A model generated the notes under the pieces. It was not told the origin of the DNA. It saw only the letters and a program-made list of their open reading frames with translations, and searched no databases. Positions 9,893 to 20,000 of a stretch of 64,000 bases of DNA are shown here, one piece after another. Where the stretch lies: positions 86,439-150,438 of the forward strand of contig MJCC01000025.1 in NCBI GenBank assembly GCA_001766655.1, given 5' to 3'. The translations under genes were made by a program, and so were the position numbers. This DNA comes from Phytomonas francai (lineage: Eukaryota > Euglenozoa > Kinetoplastea > Trypanosomatida > Trypanosomatidae). How positions within the stretch are numbered: the first letter of the stretch is position 1; each line of letters opens with the position of its first letter.

Positions 9893-10684
9893 GGCTCTAA
9901 TGATTGTATTTAACAGCTCTTGGGGATTTTACTTCTATACACACACCAGATGTGATTGGGAAGAAAGCGCAGAGAAAAAAATTAACATTGGAGGAGAATC
10001 ACGAAAGAATCAACCCACACCGTTGTCGTGATATCCTAATACACAGAAGAAAAGGCTAGGTTACGAAATAAATATGTATGTATTTAGGTAGAAAAAGACG
10101 CTTCAAAGAGTTCTACTTGAAAATAAAAATGTTTAATTGTTATTGTTTTTTATTTCAACCATTTAAAGGAAGCTCTTACCCTCTGAAATACCTAGTAATT
10201 CAGAACAAACATAACGCGATGATACCTTTGAATTTCTAAAGCGGAGCAAGTGCAGCCCCCCAATCGCTTTCCCCATAAAACAGCTAATGGAAACGTATCT
10301 CACAAATACACACACTCGCACGCATACGGTTGATAAAGCAAGTTGCTTTAGTCCTCCGATTTAAATAAGCACATTTTTATGTGCTATTGTGTGTGTATTT
10401 ATAATTTTAGAAATTATCTTGTCTTCTGTCTCGAATTAATTGCACACGCATGAGAAAATTTTCAGCTGTCCTGCGCACACATTATTCCCTTTAAATGTGT
10501 CATTACGCAGGATTTAGGGAGGGGGTGGAAAATAGGCATCGAAAAAGAAAAGCTCTTTCGATCGAAAATGGAATAACGAATTTAAATGATAACTGTTATC
10601 AAAACCCCTTTACGGAAAGAGAAATAATATAGATATATAAAACACGAAAATAGCATTAAGGGACCTTCTTTGACAAGCATATTA
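9893..10684. other. spacer
   Basis: AT-rich spacer between ATC and DHODH with A/T homopolymer runs. No gene seen. Confidence 0.6.
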
Positions 10685-11671
10685 TCAGGCCAAAATACTG
10701 TATAGAATGGCCATGCGCATGTAAAGCCCATTTCGCATCTGTCGGAAGTATGCGGCACGGGGGTCGTCATCGATATCGGTGGAGAGCTCATCAACACGTG
10801 GAAGCGGGTGCATGACAATCATGTCCTTCTTTGCATCCATCAACCGCGCCCGGTCGACACGGATCCCGTCCTTCGCCGACTCAAATGCTGCCAGAGAATC
10901 GGCGTCGCCCTTCTCAGCTGATATGAACCGCTCTTTCTGCAGACGTGTACAGTACAGAACATCGCAGTCTTTCACGATTTCCGGACTCAACGCCGTCTCC
11001 TTCGATAGCTCGATGTCGTGCCGCTTCACGCACTCGGCGACCCCGCTCAGAACCTCCTCGGGCATTTGCAAGATTTCAGGGGCAATCAAATAAACCTTAC
11101 GAAGTTTGTAGTTCCTGCACAGCAGTTTGAGGAGAGGATGTACTGTGCGACCCATCTTCAAATCCCCGATGAAAGCAATTGTGAGGCCGTCGATGCGACC
11201 GAGATCTGCTTTTATGGTCAAGACATCCAGCAGCGTCTGACTTGGGGGATCAACGGAACCGCATCCACCGTTGAGGATAGGATGAGTCGCGACGGAGAGT
11301 GCCTCCTCAAGTGCTTCAATATTCGAATGACGGATGACGAGAGCGTCACTGTAGGAGTCCAACGTACGCACCGTGTCTTGGAGAGTCTCACCTTTGTTTA
11401 CAGAGCTGCTTTCGAGCTTGAAGTCCAGCACACTGCCACCCAACCGCTGCATCGCAGCACAAAAACTGGAACGGGTGCGAGATGAATCCTCAAAAAAAAG
11501 TGGAGTGATGATACGTCCACGAAGCACGTCAATCGTCTTACCGGATTCAATGTACTCACGAATCTTCAGGGCGAGGCTTATGAGTTGCTCAATCTGCTCA
11601 GAGGAAAATTGCTCGGCGGTGGACACGCTGCAACCCTTCAGGGAAGCAATGGGTTGGAAAGGATATGACAT
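10685..11671 (-). CDS. pyr2: aspartate carbamoyltransferase
   Basis: Condenses carbamoyl phosphate with aspartate (step 2). The 328 residues form a single catalytic chain without a regulatory subunit or fusion. The carbamoyl-phosphate loop FFEDSSRTRSSF, the 80s-loop Lys in SVNKGETLQDT, VIRHS, GDLKMGRTVH, TRLQKER and HPLPRVDEL all match the bacterial enzyme. One active-site position differs: the family motif HPTQ..LLD (His134 in E. coli, which contacts carbamoyl phosphate) is here PPSQTLLD, so that His is a Pro. The other ligands are intact, so I expect an active enzyme. A textbook trans-splice acceptor lies at 11723-11743. In the pathway it must take carbamoyl phosphate from CPSII, encoded further upstream in the same cluster. 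Confidence 0.96.
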   Translation of the reverse strand: MSYPFQPIASLKGCSVSTAEQFSSEQIEQLISLALKIREYIESGKTIDVLRGRIITPLFFEDSSRTRSSFCAAMQRLGGSVLDFKLESSSVNKGETLQDTVRTLDSYSDALVIRHSNIEALEEALSVATHPILNGGCGSVDPPSQTLLDVLTIKADLGRIDGLTIAFIGDLKMGRTVHPLLKLLCRNYKLRKVYLIAPEILQMPEEVLSGVAECVKRHDIELSKETALSPEIVKDCDVLYCTRLQKERFISAEKGDADSLAAFESAKDGIRVDRARLMDAKKDMIVMHPLPRVDELSTDIDDDPRAAYFRQMRNGLYMRMAILYSILA

Positions 11672-12376
11672 TTTGCTTTGTGCTTGCGACTGTGCTGATG
11701 TTAGTGGTACGGATATTAAAGACTAAATAGAAATGAAAGCCCTCTACGGGATGGAAAGTGAGGAAAATATTATGCAGATAAAGCCTATGTGAAGTTGGAT
11801 GTACGTTCCTGAGCCCTGTGAGATAAAACAAATGATAAGGAATATAATGTCCTTTGTAACTGGAATTAAATGCCCTGCTGAGATCCCTTTGTGCGTGCGT
11901 AGATACGGCAAGCGAAAAAGATCTTTAAAAAGACAGCACTGTACCACGCACGGGTGTGGTTTCTCAGACACACCAAAAATGTCGCAGGCCGCGCCCCCAC
12001 GAAAAAAAAAAAAAGGGAAGCTCCGCTACGTTTGGCGAAGGATGTAGTGTTTCGATGACGTCATAGGACGCTCTTAAGAAAAAAAGACTCGGATTGGTTT
12101 ACCTTAGATATTATGGGCCCCACTCTCACATGGATATAGTCTAAATCACATCTCACGGGAACCGCTTTTCTCTCACGCACAGTCTGCTGTCGCGCCCTTG
12201 AAGCCATCGGGCAACCCCCTCCTCCCCCTATCATCTGCCTGCGCACGGACAGAGACACAAGGCAGAAGAAAGTGTGCCACACAGTAGGGCTCCCCTGCTG
12301 TCCGTGAAGTGAAAATACCCCCCTCCCTAGGAGGACCGTTTCGGGAACGAAAAAGGGGAGAAGCCGTCCCACGGGC
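11672..12376. other. spacer
   Basis: Spacer between OMPDC-OPRT and ATC holding the acceptor at 11723-11743 and an A-rich run (12001-12014). Frames of 75-103 codons on the minus strand lack any family resemblance; not called. Confidence 0.55.
11723..11743 (-). promoter_or_regulatory. probable trans-splice acceptor
   Basis: The minus strand reads GGGCTTTCATTTCTATTTAG, a pyrimidine tract plus AG, about 51 nt before the ATC start codon. Confidence 0.55.
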
Positions 12377-13756
12377 CTACAAATTGCTCTGAAACTGCCG
12401 CAGGAACTGTGTCACCTCCGCGGCCTGCTCCGAAGAGATCGCGCCGCTCTGCTTCCATAACGGGAGCAGCTGAAAAAGGCCCACGACGGCCTCGAACGCG
12501 TACCCGAGCTTTCCTAGGAAGGCCCCCGCGCCCATCTCGCGGTCGATCAGCACCACAATCGCCACAACCTCGAGCCCGGCCGCCTTCAGTTTCTCGACAG
12601 CCTCTACTTTGGTCTCGCCTGTCGACACGAGGTCGTCGATGATCACGACGCGTTCGCCCTTTCGGTACTCGCCTTCGATCGCGGCCTTCGTGCCATACGC
12701 CTTCGCCTCCCGACGGGGGTAGATGAGGGGTACGTTCATCTCGAGCGAAATCGCGCTCGCGATGGGCAGCGCGGCGTACGGCAGCCCAACAATGCGATCA
12801 AACGTGTAGCGCTGCAGTACCTTCGCGTACTCGCGCGCGACGAGGCGCATGATCCCGGGGAAGCCCACCAAGCGACGGAGGTCAATGTAGATCGGCGACT
12901 TCTTCCCCGATTTCAGAGTAAAGTCGCCGAAGCGGACGCACTGGGAGACGACCAGCGCCTGTGCGAGATCCGTCGACGGGTCCCGGGACCGCCGGATGAG
13001 GTTGATGTCCTCGCACAGCTTCCGCGCAGCCGCGCGGGGGTTCTCGGCGGCCGCGATGGAGCGCGAGACGTTGATGAGCAGCCCGCTCTCGTCCGCGCGG
13101 AGGCCTGCCCGCAGCGCCGCCTTCAGGCTACCGCCCTGCACGCCAATGCCGGGCACCAGCAGCCAGAGCGACGGCGCACGCGAGCGCACGCGCGCCAACG
13201 CCACGGGGTCCGTCGCCCCCACCACCAGCCCCACATTGTGGTTGCCATTCCACACTCCCTCGGCGCGCTCGGCGACCTCCTCGTAGAGGTACTTCCCCCC
13301 CAGCCGCAGGCACTGGAGGTCGTTGCTGCCCTTGTTCGACGTCTTACAGAGCACGAACACGCCACGGTCGGCGTAGCGCAGAAAGGGCGAGAGAGAGTCG
13401 CCGCCCATGTACGGGGATACCGTGATGGCGTTCGCGTGAAGGTGCTCAAAGGCCGACTTCGCGTAGGCATCCGCGGTCGACGCGATGTCCCCGCGCTTCG
13501 CATCCAGGATCACCGGAATATGCTTCGGGATGTGTGCGATGATCTCCTCCAGCACCTTCCAGCCCTTCTCCCCAAAAAGCTCAAAGAACGCGGCATTCGG
13601 CTTGTACGCCGCGGCGTACTCCTTGGTCTGGTCCACGAGCTGGCAGCACTCATGAAGGGCGTCCTCAGCGGTTTTCGAGCGAGGGTCCAGCCCCACGCAC
13701 AGCAGGGTGCTCTTCGCGCGCTCATCCAGCAAGTCAAAAAAATTACTACTCATCAT
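12377..13756 (-). CDS. pyr6/pyr5: bifunctional OMP decarboxylase - orotate phosphoribosyltransferase
   Basis: Catalyses the last two steps, orotate to OMP to UMP. The order is OMPDC first, then OPRT, the reverse of animal and plant UMP synthase and typical of kinetoplastids. OMPDC shows LLCVGLDPR near the start and the catalytic ILDAKRGDIASTADAY; OPRT shows the PRPP-binding VVIIDDLVSTGETK after YPRREAKAYGTKA. I start it at the double ATG (13751-13756), giving MMSSNFFDLLDERAKS, which matches family starts; the open frame extends 19 codons further, but only from a TTG. The protein ends in Ser-Asn-Leu, a variant of the PTS1 glycosomal signal; glycosomal location is known for other trypanosomatid homologues. 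Confidence 0.96.
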   Translation of the reverse strand: MMSSNFFDLLDERAKSTLLCVGLDPRSKTAEDALHECCQLVDQTKEYAAAYKPNAAFFELFGEKGWKVLEEIIAHIPKHIPVILDAKRGDIASTADAYAKSAFEHLHANAITVSPYMGGDSLSPFLRYADRGVFVLCKTSNKGSNDLQCLRLGGKYLYEEVAERAEGVWNGNHNVGLVVGATDPVALARVRSRAPSLWLLVPGIGVQGGSLKAALRAGLRADESGLLINVSRSIAAAENPRAAARKLCEDINLIRRSRDPSTDLAQALVVSQCVRFGDFTLKSGKKSPIYIDLRRLVGFPGIMRLVAREYAKVLQRYTFDRIVGLPYAALPIASAISLEMNVPLIYPRREAKAYGTKAAIEGEYRKGERVVIIDDLVSTGETKVEAVEKLKAAGLEVVAIVVLIDREMGAGAFLGKLGYAFEAVVGLFQLLPLWKQSGAISSEQAAEVTQFLRQFQSNL

Positions 13757-14517
13757 TACAATTATAATAGGGTAAACTTTCCTTGCACGCCTGGTCGGTT
13801 CAGTTGGTGACAAAAGGGTTTACTATGTATTGCGGGAAGGCAATGCGTGTTCGTTGTATAAGCGTATTCCTTTTTGCTAAGGATGGTACGTGAAGAATGC
13901 AAAGCGCACGAGGAAAAGGATAATTCTATAGCCTTCGGCAGAGGGGTCCATGAGTAAGAAGGGGGCGTAAATGCATAGATATATGTGCATACATATTTGT
14001 GCAGGCACAGCGATGAAGCCGAAAACGAGTCCATCCAATTACTATTATTATTACTACTAGTATTATAGAACAAGAACTATCGAGTTAATTAAAATGCCCG
14101 CAAGCACTATTAACCATCCCCTACCGTAACTAGACGACCAAACCGAAAATACCAAACAGCCATGACAAGCATGCAGTACGAAGGGCCAATCCAAGTCAGC
14201 GGACAAAGGGAAAAGGATTACCCTGCAAAGGCCTCTCGTGGTGTATACCGTCGATCCTATTGGATCCTTCACAAACGGAACGGGTCCCATTATCGCAAGA
14301 CCTGCCCCTCTCTGTTAAACCACACCAGGGGCACCCACGCGCGCTCCCGCCTGCCGAGCCCATGGCCCCCGTTCACGCCAGTCCCACGAACCGCTCCCGT
14401 GCGCGCGATGCGTGACAGGACACCCACCCGCGTCCAAGCGTGGTTTCGGCGTCTCTATGAGTGTCTGGTGTAAACTGTTGCCTCCACGTGTGTGGGTGTT
14501 TCAATCCCCGCTGTGCC
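13757..14517. other. spacer
   Basis: Spacer between DHO and OMPDC-OPRT. It contains a run of ATT/ACT triplets near 14038-14062. No gene seen. Confidence 0.6.
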
Positions 14518-15720
14518 CTATTTTCGACAAATGGCCTTTCCGACCAACCGCCAGCCGTGGTAGGGCGACCATCGACACTTCGAGTGCAGCGCGGCCTCGT
14601 CGACGGTCCAGGCCGCGGCGACGTCGAACTCGCGCGGGGCGGCCTCGTCCGCGGGCGCGATCGGGAAGATCCGGCGCGGGTTGCCGTGCAGGAGGCGGGC
14701 GACGTCGGCGTAGGTGAGGCCGCGGCCGCGGGCCGCCTCGAGCGCGCGCGGCCGCGGCGACCTCGGGTGCGGCCAGTGCCCGGCGACGACGGAGAGCAGC
14801 AGGGGCACGACGAGCTCGACGCCGGGCAGCCCGCTCGGGGGGGCCGCCGCGGCCTTCTCCGCGAGCGCGTGCGGCGCGTGGTCGGTCGCAACGCAGTCGA
14901 CGGCGCCGTCGAGGAGGCCGAGCCAGAGGGCCTCGCGGTCGGCGCCCGTGCGCACCGGCGGGTTCACCTTCACCCGCGCCCCCGCCCCCGCGTAGTCGGC
15001 GGCGTCGAGGAAGAGGTGGTGCGGCGAGACCTCGCAGGTGAGCGCGCGCGCGAGGAAGGGATCCTGCGCGCGCGCGCGCCGCACCGCGTCGAGCCCGTCC
15101 GCGGTCGAGAGGTGCGCGATGTGCAACCGCGTCCGGTGCCGCCGCGCGCGCGCGATGGCCTGCTCGATCGAGGCCACCTCCGCGGCGGGCGGGCGGCGCC
15201 GCGAGTGCGCGGCGGGCCCGTCGTACGGGTGCGCGTCCGCGGCCTCCGCGTTCAGCCCGGCGTGCTCGCAGTGCGCGACGAGCACCAGGTCGAGCCGCGC
15301 GCAGAGCGCGAAGGCCGCCTCGACGACACCGTCGTCGGCCTTGAGGTCGCCGGTGGAGTTGTCGAGGTAGAGCTTCAGCCCGCAGCAGTGCGCGCGGAGC
15401 CCCGCCCACTCAGGAAGCGTCCACAGCCGCTCCAGCTCCGCCAGGTGCTCCGCCGCGGTCGCGCCGAAGAAGAAGAAGATGCGGGCGCACGTCACTTTCT
15501 TTGCCCGCTCGACCTTGTCGGCGAGCGCCGCGATCGTCTGCGTGGGCGGGATCGTGTTCGGCATGTCGCACACGACGGAAATCCCGCCGTGGTACGCGGC
15601 CAGCGCCTCGCTCTGCATGTCCCCCTTGTACTCAAGCCCGGGCTCGCGAAAGTGCACATGGCAGTCAATGAGTGGCGGGAAGGAAACGACGCCATCGCGG
15701 ATGATTTGATAGGTATCCAT
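14518..15720 (-). CDS. pyr3: dihydroorotase
   Basis: Cyclises carbamoyl-aspartate to dihydroorotate (step 3). The 400 residues show the amidohydrolase metal site: His21 and His23 in DCHVHFREPG, the carboxylated Lys116 in GLKLYLDN, a His in VAHCEH, a His in LHIAHLST, and the Asp of VATDHAPHA. SGLPGVE, typical of the family, follows. The gene stands alone, neither fused to CPSII and ATC as in animal CAD nor operon-linked. Its GC content is much higher than that of the flanking ATC and DHODH genes, with third positions nearly all G or C and Ala/Arg-rich stretches (residues about 165-215). A metabolon with CPSII and ATC is plausible but not shown. Confidence 0.95.
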   Translation of the reverse strand: MDTYQIIRDGVVSFPPLIDCHVHFREPGLEYKGDMQSEALAAYHGGISVVCDMPNTIPPTQTIAALADKVERAKKVTCARIFFFFGATAAEHLAELERLWTLPEWAGLRAHCCGLKLYLDNSTGDLKADDGVVEAAFALCARLDLVLVAHCEHAGLNAEAADAHPYDGPAAHSRRRPPAAEVASIEQAIARARRHRTRLHIAHLSTADGLDAVRRARAQDPFLARALTCEVSPHHLFLDAADYAGAGARVKVNPPVRTGADREALWLGLLDGAVDCVATDHAPHALAEKAAAAPPSGLPGVELVVPLLLSVVAGHWPHPRSPRPRALEAARGRGLTYADVARLLHGNPRRIFPIAPADEAAPREFDVAAAWTVDEAALHSKCRWSPYHGWRLVGKAICRK

Positions 15721-17095
15721 TACGCGCAGGATCAGATAAAACTAACTATCCAATCATGTACATGTACACACCCAAATATATATACATATACATATATATA
15801 TGTATATATGTATAGTTTTGAATAAAAGGATAAAAAAAAACACAGAAGCAGTGTAGTGTTCAATCCCTCACAACTCCAAGGGTGTTTCAGGATGCTTTTC
15901 AGGAACAAAAAAGACCACGATAATTAATACGTAAGGCTGTTTACTTAAAATAATTATTTATTCTATTATTATTTTACCCTTTAAAGAACTTCATGCACCA
16001 AAACTGCCCCATTACTCATGCTTGGCTTCCGTTCGAAACTGCTACCCTCTCATGTAAGAAGTCCCTCGGGTTTGTGTCTGCATCCAGTCCGAAATCTTTT
16101 TCACCACCTCCCCTTTATTCTTAAAACACAAACACATTTTATCCCAATCTATGAAATCAATCTCACAAAACATTTTTTTTAATCGAAGAAAGCTTTTTAC
16201 GAATCAAGCCAGCAATTATTGTGTAAACTGTACCAGTTCAAATATTATTTCAAAGAAAATTCAATTAAGTGGTGCATTACTCGAAATAGATAAAACTATA
16301 ATAAACGGATTCGATTATTTAAAATATAAACAAAAAAAAAATTTTGGAGAAAAGAAGAAAAATATGAGAAGACGTCTTGTTACTGTTTACCAAAGAAAAC
16401 GACAAAAACGGATACAATAATATCGACAAAAACAAAACGAAGCAATTAATATGTGAATTAGAAAAAGGAAAATTGGTATAAATGTAGGAACTTAGCATTC
16501 CTATGTGTCCTCTATACTAATTCCATTTCAATGGGAAAGAAAGACGAAGATGGAGGGGGGAATAGGAGGAAGGGGGAGAGGGCAGATTCTTTATATTCGA
16601 TTTTATCCAGCTTATATATTCTAATCATACCGTTTACTACTGCATCTCCACCCCTTCCTCAGTCAAAATAAGACAAAGGATAATTCCTTTCAAAGAAAAA
16701 AAACAAAAAAAAAACAGAGTTCAGCATTCCATCCTACTTACACATATGTATGTAACGAATTAATATTTAAACGCCTATTTGTGTATATAGTTATTTTTAT
16801 TGCAGTTTCCCGCTCTTAGCACGCCAAGCCCTTCACGTATCGCTCTCTTGCGCTTCCCAACCCCCACACACGCCTGCCGCTGCTTGCTTGGGCAGATTTT
16901 CAAGTTATTGATCGCCTACCTTCACTCCATCCAAGTAGCCCAGCATGCCTAACAACTGTGGTGCTGAACGAGGAATAACATCAAGTTTATATTAGAAAGG
17001 GGGGAGGAGGGGACGGGAAAAAGAGAGTGCGCAAGAGAACAAGGGAATTCTACTTCGCCTTCGTGGATATTCTCTCCTCCTCTCTCGGGGTGGGT
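15721..17095. other. long AT-rich spacer
   Basis: 1.4 kb between CPSII and DHO. It has TATATG repeats (15778-15812) and a very AT-rich block (about 15900-16460). That block holds an 89-codon plus-strand open frame from ATG 16151 to 16420, antisense to the cluster and dominated by Lys, Asn, Ile and Phe. I regard this frame as probably spurious. No supported gene. Confidence 0.55.
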
Positions 17096-20000
17096 TTACC
17101 ATTGAACATCGCTAAAGGAGCCGTTCCCGGGCTGGAAGATCTCATCACCGTCGTCTTCGGTCACCAACCCCCGCGCGAGGCGGCGCGTCGTCGGTAGGGA
17201 GACCTTGGAAAGCTTGAGGAAGATGACCTCGCCCTGGTTCAGCTCCAGCTCCACCACCCCGGAGACGTTCGCGGTCAGAAAGAGAATCGCCTCGACGGCG
17301 GACTGGGTATGGATCTCGGAGTACTGCCCGAGCGCGAGCCCCTGCGAGACGTGGCGAGAGTAGATCCCGAACATCTCCTCCGTGTGCTGATCAAAGTAGA
17401 CCTCGTAGAGGAACTTGAGGCCCTGCGAGAGGAGGTTCATGCCCGGGGCCTCGTACATGGCGCTCTCGGTGCACGCGATCCCGACCTTATTCCGCGCCGC
17501 GATTTCGTTCGCCATTTGCAAGGCCAGCAGCGGGGTGACCTCGACGCCGTTGATACCGACGCATCGCGCCGCGCGGTAGGTCAGGGAGACGAACTCCGGC
17601 GGCGAGTCGTGCGCGATGACCTCGCGCGCGAACCGCGGCTCCGGCTGCCCCTCCCCGGCCTCGAAGTAGTACGTATTCCCGCAGACGGAGCTGTGCACGA
17701 GGCCGTGGACGCGCCGGCTCGGCTTCATGCCGTGCTGCTTAATAAAGGCGATCTGCTCGGCCTCGGTCCGGCAGTCCTCCATGAGCCGGGTATCCCGCCA
17801 GGCGTTGTAGACCCCGACCATCGGCGCGTACAGCTTCACGTAGTTCTCGAACCGCATGACCTTGGTGTTATGGCTGGAGCCCTGCGCGACGACGGTGATC
17901 CGGCGCTCCCGCATCAACGCGAGCAGCCGCTTCCCGATGATATGCCAGCTGAGTTTGCTCAGGTGCCAGTTCCGCTTCTCGTCGACGGACTGGCAGGTGA
18001 TCAGCTCGAACGCGGCGTCGGCGATCTCCGAGCGGAGGTCCACGATCTCGACCGGCACCTTCAGGCTCTCGAACGAGTTCTCGAAGTTGTCCTCGACGTT
18101 GCCGCCGAGGTAGGCGTGGAAGCAGGTCACGTTGATCTTCTCCTGCCCAAGCCGCACCGCGAGGACCCGGCTGAGGTTGTTCTCCGAGATCATCAAGCCG
18201 ACCTTGTGGTTGCTCAGCATCGCGTAGTTGTTGTTCTCGATGCGGTGGTAGATCTTCGGGACGTACTCGTGGAAGGGCGCGATCTCGATCCCGTCCGAGT
18301 AGCGCGCGAAGGCCTCGCAGAAGAGCTTCACGAGGTTCGGCTCCGTCAGGAGGGGGATGTTGAAGTCCACGGCGAGGCGGCGAACCCAGTAATCCGGCGG
18401 CGCCGTCGCCTGGGTGCAGCGGCGGAGCATGAAATCCTTCCGCTTATCCCGGATTTGGATCACAAAGTCAAACCGCTCCTTTTTGCCGACCTCGGCATCG
18501 TAGCTCGCGGCGGCGGCCCCGTCCTCGAACCGCTCCCCCCGCTGCGTCAACACCTCGTGCGGGATGTCGAACCGCCGAAGCCACGGGCTGTTTTTCGCCG
18601 CGCAGTAAATCTTCAGCCGCGGGGCGAGCCGCGCGAGGGAGGTGCACATCCCCTCCATCTTCGCCTCGTCATCGCAGGCGAAAAAGACGCCTTTGGTGGG
18701 CAGCCGAATGTTCTGCGAGATCATCGCCTTGAGGAAGACCTCGAGGGGGTCGCGGCCGAAGACGCCGATCTCGCCGGTCGAGGCCATCTCCACCCCGAGA
18801 ATCGGATCCGCCCCGGCGAGGCGGTTGAAGCTAAAGACGGAGCTCTTGCACCCGATGTGGGACATCTTCGCCCGCTTGATCGGGACCAAATCCTGCTCCT
18901 TGCGCGCGAGAAAGGCCGAGACCATCATCTCCGGGAAGGAGATCCCGAGCGCCTTCGAGACGAAGGGGACCGAACGCGAGCTCCGCACGTTCGCCTCGAT
19001 CACGCGCAGCTGGCCCTCCCTCGTGAGCAAGAACTGCACGTTCAGCGGGCCGACCACGTCGAGCCGCTCCGCGATCCGGATCGCAGAGTCGTAGATCTTC
19101 TTCATCGTCTCCTTATTCGTGTTCTGCGGGGGCAAAAACATCGTGGCGTCGCCGGAGTGCACGCCGGCGTCCTCGACGTGCTCGCAGATCGCATAGCAGA
19201 GCACGCGGCCGTGGTGGGCGACGATGTCGACGTCGTACTCCATCGCGCCCTCGTAGTACTTGCTCACGACGACCGGGTGGTCGCCGGAGACGAGCGAGGC
19301 CTCGTGGAGGTAGAGCTCGGCGTCCTCTTTGTTCGCGATGACGGCCATCGCGGAGCCGCTCAGGACGTAGCTCGGGCGCACCAGCGTCGGGTAGCCCACG
19401 CGATTGCAGAACTCCAGCACCTGCTCGACCGAGATGGCCGAGATCCACTCCGGCTGCGGCACCCCGAGCTCATCGCACATCAGCGAGAACTTATTGCGGT
19501 CCTCGGCGCGGTCGATGTTCGCGGGGTCGGTCCCGAGGATCGGCAGGCCGTGCTCCTTCAGGCGAAGCGCCATGTTCTGCACGATCTGCCCGCCGAGCGA
19601 GATGACCACGCCCTTGATCCGCTCCTTCTGGAAGATATCCAGCACCACCTCCTCGCTGACCTCGTCGAAGTAGAGCCGATCGCACTCGTCGTAGTCGGTG
19701 GAGACCGTTTCCGGGTTGTAGTTGAGCATAATCACCCGATTCCCGAGCCGGCGAAGCTCCCGCGCGACGAGGACGCCGGCGTAGTCGAACTCGACGCTAT
19801 TCCCGATCCGGTAGACCCCGCACCCGAGCACCGCGTACATGCGCTCGGTGAAGGGGATGTCGTCGGACTGCGCGTTGTAGGTGGTGTAGAGATAGCAGCA
19901 CTGCGCCGCGGGGTACTCGCCGGCGACGGTGTCGATTTGCTTCACAAACGGCATCACATTCAGCGCGAGCCGCCGCCCGCGGACGGCCTCGGGGGTCGTG

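Noticed and set aside
12061..12372. 103-codon minus-strand frame between ATC and OMPDC-OPRT
   Set aside because: No recognisable features and an unconvincing composition; likely untranslated sequence.
12377..13813. Longer start for OMPDC-OPRT
   Set aside because: The frame opens at a TTG; the double ATG at 13751-13756 gives the start expected for the family.
14461..15825. 454-codon plus-strand frame opposite dihydroorotase
   Set aside because: Shadow frame with Arg/Val/Gly bias; the minus strand carries all dihydroorotase metal ligands.
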